Shown here: in pieces, positions 57,570-64,000 of the stretch
How positions within the stretch are numbered: position 1 is the first letter of the stretch
Layout of the letters: every line of letters starts with the position of its first letter
Source: Brachypterus glaber
Taxonomy: Eukaryota; Arthropoda; Insecta; Coleoptera; Kateretidae
Direction: 5' to 3'
Assembly (NCBI GenBank): GCA_958510825.1
Contig: OY294044.1
Span: 71,560,095 to 71,624,094, forward strand
DNA length: 64,000 bases
The notes under the pieces: generated by a model
What the model saw: only the letters and a program-made list of their open reading frames with translations
The model's database searches: none
What the model was told of the DNA's origin: nothing
Translations under genes and position numbers: made by a program

Positions 57570-58980
57570 TAATTATTATACTTTTAAACTAATTTTGCAG
57601 ATAAAAATAATATTTTGCAAAAAAAAAATCTTTAAAAGGCATTTTTTAGCAAAAAAAAAATGAAAAAATTAAACTTAAAAAAAATAAAAAAAATAAAAAT
57701 GTGCACGCATGGTCGAATAGAGAGTTTTATGAGCTGTAAAATGATGTATTACACGACACCACACTCCTTTCAAAAAAAAAATCCTCCTTGCCCCCTGTCG
57801 CCATTGTGCCATTGCGCAAAGCATATCAAATATATACCAAAAAAAAAATTATTTGCGCTTTTTTATTTACGTATTACAAATTTCAAGTTAATATCTTAAG
57901 CAACCCAAAAGTTAAAGGGGGGGCGGACTTTTGATACGCTCTCTAGAAAATCTTGTATAACAAAACATGACTGACATGCTAAAATAAAAACAGAGAGATT
58001 CACTCGTATAGTTTGCCATACGGATCTAAAACAGTGAAATAAATCCCACAGAAAATTTAACTTGAAAATACTCTAGAAAAGATTTAAAATAAACTGATAG
58101 AAATGTTGTTGTTGCCAACCATATTTTGTAATATGTTATAATATAAATATGTTATACTATACAACAACCAGTTGTAGAATTAAGAGGTAAACAACATAAA
58201 ATTGTAATAAATACAACAACAAATGTTATCTTATATCATAGTTAATACTATATTATAGTACAATTTGTGGTTGGCGCATATATAACACTATATTGTTTAT
58301 TAATAATGCTATCACTGTAAATACTATTAATTAAAATATTTTTTTAGATTTTTTTTTAGTATGGGAACCTAGGTATTTCCGAATTTAATTTTGTGCCGCA
58401 TTCCTTTGACTGTTACAGATCCTTGTGTCAAAGTTTAATTATTGTACCCAAAACTCAATATTAGAACTTACTTAATTTAGTTCTCTATTAAGAGCTTTAA
58501 AGCAGTTAAAAACAAAATTAGAAACCTAACCTCATTGTTTTAAATGATGCTTATGAAACAAGTGTTTTGAACAATTAAAATATTATGCAAATTCTAAATT
58601 ATAAGTTGTTTAGCACTACGCGCTGTGAATACTATACTATTATATATAATAATATTAGAAAAAAAGTAAGAATTATTGGGTAAAAATAAATTTTGCTTAA
58701 CATTTTCATTTTAAAATTTCCTAGGGCCTGATAAAGGGTAAAAACATCACTCAAGTTTGATTTTCTCTAATGAATGATGGTGGTTTGGGTGAGGGGTGTC
58801 GTTTATTTATGGAAGACAGGGAGCGCAATTGAAGAGTGAAACTTTCATACGGCTAAACTCCATTTAATCAATTTCTCAGGGGGGACAAAAAATTTATTTA
58901 TTTTTTACGGACACAGAACTTGTAGATTTGTAATGTCATCCAAGCTAAATTATAGTTGTCCTTCCATCTTGCCAAGCTGC
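57570..58980. other. gene-free stretch
   Basis: 57715-57925 resembles the right arm of the element at 51997-52517. 58098-58285 has a weak inverted pair (TTGCCAACCATATTTTG / TACAATTTGTGGTTGGCG). No gene. Confidence 0.4.
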
Positions 58981-59017
58981 TGACGTCACAACGCACTGTT
59001 AGTGCATTGTGACGTCA
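58981..59017. repeat. 37-bp palindrome with two TGACGTCA boxes
   Basis: TGACGTCACAACGCACT, GTT, then AGTGCATTGTGACGTCA; one mismatch between the arms. TGACGTCA is the consensus CRE/ATF site, here at each end of the hairpin. Confidence 0.8.
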
Positions 59018-60281
59018 TTATCTTAAAGACAAATGTCTAAAAAATAAAAGTAATATTTTTATTTCAACGCCCAAGAGTCCAACCAGCTTTATTTTAAACG
59101 AAATACTAAAGAAAATCTTAAGCGTTAAGTAATAATCAAACAACGCCTTTTGGTAAAATCACAACATTAATCATTTTCTCTTGAGAGAATCAAGTTTAGC
59201 GGCATTTAAAAGATTTTCAGTGTGCCGTAATATTTAAGTGACCCCTTAATCAAGTTATCCGGCTTATCCGAGTTATCCGATATTTCTATAAAAATTTGGC
59301 TGGTAGTAGAGCCAAATTAAGCCGTTTTTAAGTAAAATTGCGTTAAAATTATTAGATTTATCTTAATTATCCGGCTTACCCGGCATTATCCGAGCGTCAA
59401 ATTAAAACGGGATCACCTCATGAATGCTTTAACTTGCAAAAAGTTTTATTAAATTCCGCTCATTCGTTCCAAAGTTATGCGAGAACAAACATAAACAAAA
59501 AACAAAGTCTTACGTCGAATTGATAACCTCCTCCTTTTTGGAAGTCGGTTAAAAAATTAATAAAAACTCTCAATTTCCCCGAGCCACAAGATATATAACC
59601 CCTTAAAGAGAAAGTATTGTTTGATAGGACCATCGCAATTGTCACGATGCATCATCCTACTATTGCAGAGTAGGACCATGGCACTAATACTCTGCCGTGC
59701 TAAGCTGAAAGGTCCTATCTACATAGGTTTCACATATACAGATAGGACCTTTCAGCTTAGGAAGGCAGTACTGCAGTAGTTTGCAGGATATAGCAGCCCA
59801 AAGATTTTTGAGTACAAAGAAAAAAAGGTCTCTTTTTTTTAATTTCCAAGCCCAATATGGTCTTATTTTGACATATTTAGGTCAAGTGTAAGTCAACAAC
59901 CGATTTCCCGCAAAACCCAGTTTAACCCCTTATAGAAGTTTTACTCATTAATTTAAAAATTGCACCGTATCGATTACTACATTTAATTAAAATGCAATTA
60001 ATCGACGCTGACAACGGCATTTAAGAATTTAAAAGGAAACGCTAATTGGAGAAATAGCTATCGATGAAATTGATTAAATTTACTCATTCTAAGTAAGCTC
60101 AATCCTGTTTTACTAGAAATACCTTTTATTTAAATATTATGTAAAAAATAGTACACCAAAAAGAATAACATAGCCCTACAAAACAAAAAATAATAATTCG
60201 GTAACCAATAGGGTGGTAATACACACAAAGAAAAAAAACTAATAATACTTGTATTACACTGATAAAAAAGATAATTTAGAT
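59018..60281. other. gene-free stretch
   Basis: Repeated CCGGCTTATCCGAGTTATCC-like words at 59260-59395; otherwise only the hairpin at 59700-59760. Confidence 0.35.
59700..59760. repeat. 61-bp hairpin with 21-bp perfect arms
   Basis: CTAAGCTGAAAGGTCCTATC + T, a 19-base loop, then the exact complement. Upstream GATAGGACC at 59616 and GTAGGACC words suggest a larger decayed inverted repeat. Confidence 0.8.
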
Positions 60282-60476
60282 TTATTTGGATATGGCCAAT
60301 TAAATTATATGGTTGTGAGTAATAAATGTTATTTGGGTCAAATAAATATTTAGTTAATGTAAATAAATATTTTAATATTAAAATAATTTATGAATGAGAA
60401 CAAAATAGTTTATTTGACAGAAATAATATTTATTTGTCACAACCAAATAATTCAATTGGCCATATCCAACCAAATA
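60282..60476. mobile_element. foldback MITE, 195 bp
   Basis: ATTTGGATATGGCCAATTAA and TATGGTTGTG on the left; CACAACCAAATAATTC and AATTGGCCATATCCAACC on the right. Interior repeats AAATAAATATTT. Confidence 0.65.
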
Positions 60477-60567
60477 TTTTGTACACACAAATAATAAAAT
60501 AATATAAAAAAAGTACAAACCAAAAAGTTTTTAAAGTTAAAACCCTTCTATCAATTAAATGTATATA

Positions 60568-60806
60568 GGAAACGTTCAAGTATTACGTAACGCAAATTGT
60601 ACCAAAATTCAAACACTTTATACACCAGTGCCCGCGTTATTAAAGGTTGTGGAGATTTTATATTTTGGCTACCCCTCCTAACACACCCCCTATTTGGGGA
60701 GGTAGCCAAAACATAAAATCTCTACAGCCTTTAATAACGCGAGAAACGGGGTATGAAGTGTATGAATTTTGGTACAATTTGCGTTACGTAATACTTGAAC
60801 TTTCCC
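60568..60806. mobile_element. MITE with GGAAACGTTCAAGTATT ends, copy 2
   Basis: Ends match the nested MITE at 17237-17351, with long arms (ACGTAACGCAAATTGTACCA and complement). ATA on both flanks. The inner arms hold GGAGATTTTATATTTTGGCT and complement. Non-coding. Confidence 0.8.
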
Positions 60807-60940
60807 ATATAACTAAAAATTAGAAAACAAGATATTTACATAAATTTTCAAAAACTCATCATAGATTTTTAAAAGAAAGGTTTTGGAATTTTTGATAGTT
60901 TAAAGAACGTTTCCAAAACGCTTCTTTTAAAAACTTTTTT

Positions 60941-62219
60941 AGTTATCTTTCTTTTATTATATGTAAAGTAACCCTTATTGGGTGTGAAACAGAAATTATA
61001 TTAAAAACTGTATTGTCAACGGAGATAAGCATGCTTACCAAATTTCAGCTTTCTTCAATTTTTTCTTTTTTGTGCCGGGGGTTTTTCATAGAAAATTTTA
61101 TTTACGGGAGATAAGCATGTGTACCAAATTTCAACCGTTTAAGTTTATTCTAAGTGGTTAAAACAAAGAAGGCCCTGTAGGCTTGACTTAGCCGCATGGG
61201 GATAATGGGTAAGGACACTAAGTCTAGTTTAGTTTTCTAGATCCAGTGTCCCTAATAATGGGGGGTTGACGGGAGTGTTTTTATTAGAGTAAAATTTTAT
61301 TACTACGGGATGAGTAAGTAACGCAATTTTAGTTTTAAATTATCTTGGGTCGGTAAAAAAAGTTTATTTTTTATTTTAGGGGTGGGGGGGTTAAGGTTAA
61401 TTTTTTTAAATTTTTAAATTGTATGGTATCTGAGATAAGCATGTGTACAAAATTCCAGCTCTCTAAGTTCATTCTAAGTGGATAAAACAGAGAGGTTTCT
61501 CCAGAGTTAATCTAACTGCATGAGGGGGTGATCGTGGAGTTGACGGGGGCTTTTTTATTCATAGTAAAATTTTATTATCACGAAAATGAGTACGTAACTC
61601 GGTTTTAGTTTTAAATTAACTCACGTGGGTAAAAAACGGGTTTTTGGTATTTTAGGTGTGGCGGGGTTAGGGGGTAAATTTTATATAATATTGAATTGTT
61701 AGGGAAGATTAATTCTAAGTGGGTGAAACATAGAGCGCCATCCAGTGTTAACTTAGCCGTATGGGGGGTGATGGGAAGATTAACGGGGTTTTTTATTTAT
61801 ATTGAAATTTTGTTATCACGGGATGAGTATGTAACCAAATTTTACTTTAAAATTAACTCACATGAGTAAAAAAAGGGTTTTTGATATTTTAGGGTGGGGG
61901 AGGTTTTGGGGCTAAATTTTATATGAAATATTTTTCTAGATTAGATAAGCAAGTCTACCAAATTTCAGCTCTCTAAGTTTATTCTAAGTGGGTGAAAAAG
62001 CATTTGGCAGATTTGAGGACAAATAAGTTCTTTATATATGTACATATGTACGTATGTATATGGAAGTGAAGTGAATAGAAGGGTTTTAAAACAACATGAT
62101 ACGAATATAGAGTCCGTGCAAAAATTATTTTTTAAGGATTTTGGACACCCCTTTTTATGTAAGATTATGTAAGACTTTTACATAAATGTCTTTTATCTAT
62201 TTGCGTTTTAAGTTTTTGT
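60941..62219. repeat. 1279-bp tandem duplication, unit 1
   Basis: Repeated directly at 62220-63499. Inside are diverged subrepeats of roughly 90-320 bp, each with AGATAAGCATGTGTACCAAA, TTCTAAGTGGGTGAAACA, TTGACGGGGGTTTTTTATT and TTTTAGGGTGGGGGGGTT. A short GGACACTAAGTCTAG...CTAGATCCAGTGTCC hairpin lies at 61212-61252. No gene. Confidence 0.9.
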
Positions 62220-63499
62220 AGTTATCTTTCTTTTATTATATGTAAAGTAACCCTTATTGGGTGTGAAACAGAAATTATATTAAAAACTGTATTGTCAACG
62301 GAGATAAGCATGCTTACCAAATTTCAGCTTTCTTCAATTTTTTCTTTTTTGTGCCGGGGGTTTTTCATAGAAAATTTTATTTACGGGAGATAAGCATGTG
62401 TACCAAATTTCAACCGTTTAAGTTTATTCTAAGTGGTTAAAACAAAGAAGGCCCTGTAAGCTTGACTTAGCCGCATGGGGATAATGGGTAAGGACACTAA
62501 GTCTAGTTTAGTTTTCTAGATCCAGTGTCCCTAATAATGGGGGGTTGACGGGAGTGTTTTTATTAGAGTAAAATTTTATTACTACGGGATGAGTAAGTAA
62601 CGCAATTTTAGTTTTAAATTATCTTGGGTCGGTAAAAAAAGTTTATTTTTTATTTTAGGGGTGGGGGGGTTAAGGTTAATTTTTTTAAATTTTTAAATTG
62701 TATGGTATCTGAGATAAGCATGTGTACAAAATTCCAGCTCTCTAAGTTCATTCTAAGTGGATAAAACAGAGAGGTTCCTCCAGAGTTAATCTAACTGCAT
62801 GAGGGGGTGATGGTGGAGTTGACGGGGGCTTTTTTATTCATAGTAAAATTTTATTATCACGAAAATGAGTACGTAACTCGGTTTTAGTTTTAAATTAACT
62901 CACGTGGGTAAAAAACGGGTTTTTGGTATTTTAGGTGTGGCGGGGTTAGGGGGTAAATTTTATATAATATTGAATTGTTAGGGAAGATTAATTCTAAGTG
63001 GGTGAAACATAGAGCGCCATCCAGTGTTAACTTAGCCGTATGGGGGGTGATGGGAAGATTAACGGGGTTTTTTATTTATATTGAAATTTTGTTATCACGG
63101 GATGAGTATGTAACCAAATTTTACTTTAAAATTAACTCACATGAGTAAAAAAAGGGTTTTTGATATTTTAGGGTGGGGGAGGTTTTGGGGCTAAATTTTA
63201 TATGAAATATTTTTCTAGATTAGATAAGCAAGTCTACCAAATTTCAGCTCTCTAAGTTTATTCTAAGTGGGTGAAAAAGCATTTGGCAGATTTGAGGACA
63301 AATAAGTTCTTTATATATGTACATATGTACGTATGTATATGGAAGTGAAGTGAATAGAAGGGTTTTAAAACAACATGATACGAATATAGAGTCCGTGCAA
63401 AAATTACTTTTTTAAGGATTTTGGACACCCCTTTTTATGTAAGATTATGTAAGACTTTTACATAAATGTCTTTTATCTATTTGCGTTTTAAGTTTTTGT
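62220..63499. repeat. 1280-bp tandem duplication, unit 2
   Basis: Differs from unit 1 at only about four places by eye: CCTGTAAGC near 62455, GGTTCCTCC near 62775, GATGGTGG near 62810, and one extra base near 63408. Confidence 0.9.
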
Positions 63500-64000
63500 A
63501 GTTTTGGTTTGGGTGTTGCAATGACATTAATTGTAAAACAGTTTTAGTAATTTTTTTATAAATTGTAAAACAGTTTTTGGGATTTTCTTTGTTCATAAGT
63601 TGGTAACAAAAATATGAAAATTATTAGTTTTCTAAAAATACTGGTTTCTGTATTTAACAGTATTTATTGATCTAAAAAACAGCTAAAATTCTTACATTAA
63701 TAAATATGTTTATTTTGTGTTGTGTGTTATTTTGGGCTTTGTTTGATTTTGTGTCAGTTAAGTTCAAGTTACTCACAGGTAAGTCCCAAACACTAGAAGT
63801 AAAGGTGGCAGGAGGAAAGCATTTGAGACACCTTTATACACTGGGGTAAATGTTAACTCTTTCCCGTTCTTTTTTATTCAAAATAACTATAATAAAAGTA
63901 AAAATACACTTAAAATTTGAAAAGTTTGTAACTATTATAAATTTTTAATGTAAAAAAAAACACAAATGAAAAATTTTAAATTGTTAGTGTCATTGTTCCA
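63500..64000. other. gene-free window end
   Basis: AT-rich, nothing recognised. Confidence 0.3.

Overview
The window reads as repeat-rich intergenic DNA from an AT-rich animal genome, probably an arthropod and most likely an insect. The support is indirect: Penelope-like, Jockey-like, Ty3/Gypsy-like, mariner- and piggyBac-like remnants, many foldback MITEs, a tRNA-derived SINE family, and no bacterial-style gene organisation. I found no convincing exon of a conserved host gene and no free-standing tRNA or rRNA gene. Most open frames in the window are chance frames in AT-rich DNA or translations of repeats.

The main find is a complete, young LTR retrotransposon at 25695-33512 (+ strand). It has 1116/1109-bp LTRs with TG...CA ends, a 4-bp ATTA target duplication, a TATA box in each LTR, a primer-binding-site candidate and a polypurine tract. 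It encodes only two proteins. The first is a 271-residue Gag without a CCHC zinc knuckle (27103-27918). The second lies immediately downstream in the overlapping +1 frame and is a macrodomain closely resembling the TARG1/OARD1 ADP-ribose hydrolase family (27905-28561); the predicted catalytic Lys and Asp are both present with the family spacing. There is no protease, reverse transcriptase, RNase H, integrase or envelope frame. The remaining 3.8 kb of internal sequence is AT-rich and non-coding. The LTRs differ by three substitutions and one 7-bp indel, so the element was probably already pol-less when it inserted. I read it as a non-autonomous Gag-plus-macrodomain element mobilised in trans.

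Layout, left to right. 1-2400: AT-rich DNA with two copies of a foldback hairpin family (a third is at 45.2 kb). 2401-7908: a repeat cluster with a 1600-bp near-perfect tandem duplication and four copies, in two orientations, of a minisatellite-bearing element. 9839-10510: a short MITE and a minisatellite. 11426-12057: a rearranged Penelope-like element, with an endonuclease part on the - strand head-to-head with a reverse-transcriptase part on the + strand. 12041-16821: a 4.8-kb structure bounded by about 410-bp inverted repeats, holding another MITE and a hammerhead-like motif. 17222-18275: a MITE nested in a hairpin, then a 5'-truncated Jockey-like LINE. 18590-25130: MITEs, hairpins and long AG, GAA, TA and CT microsatellites. 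25695-33512: the Gag-macrodomain element. 34232-47032: piggyBac-like MITEs, a three-unit array with a MITE-in-repeat and SINE-in-MITE nest, foldback elements and SINE copies. 49471-57569: MITEs, a mariner transposase remnant and a 1.48-kb foldback. 58981-63499: hairpins and a second near-perfect tandem duplication (about 1279 bp).

The coding parts do not form a pathway. They belong to separate mobile elements, and only the Gag and macrodomain frames look intact. The macrodomain suggests the element can remove ADP-ribose from a substrate, possibly opposing host PARP-type defence or acting on its own Gag or cDNA. That function is inference.
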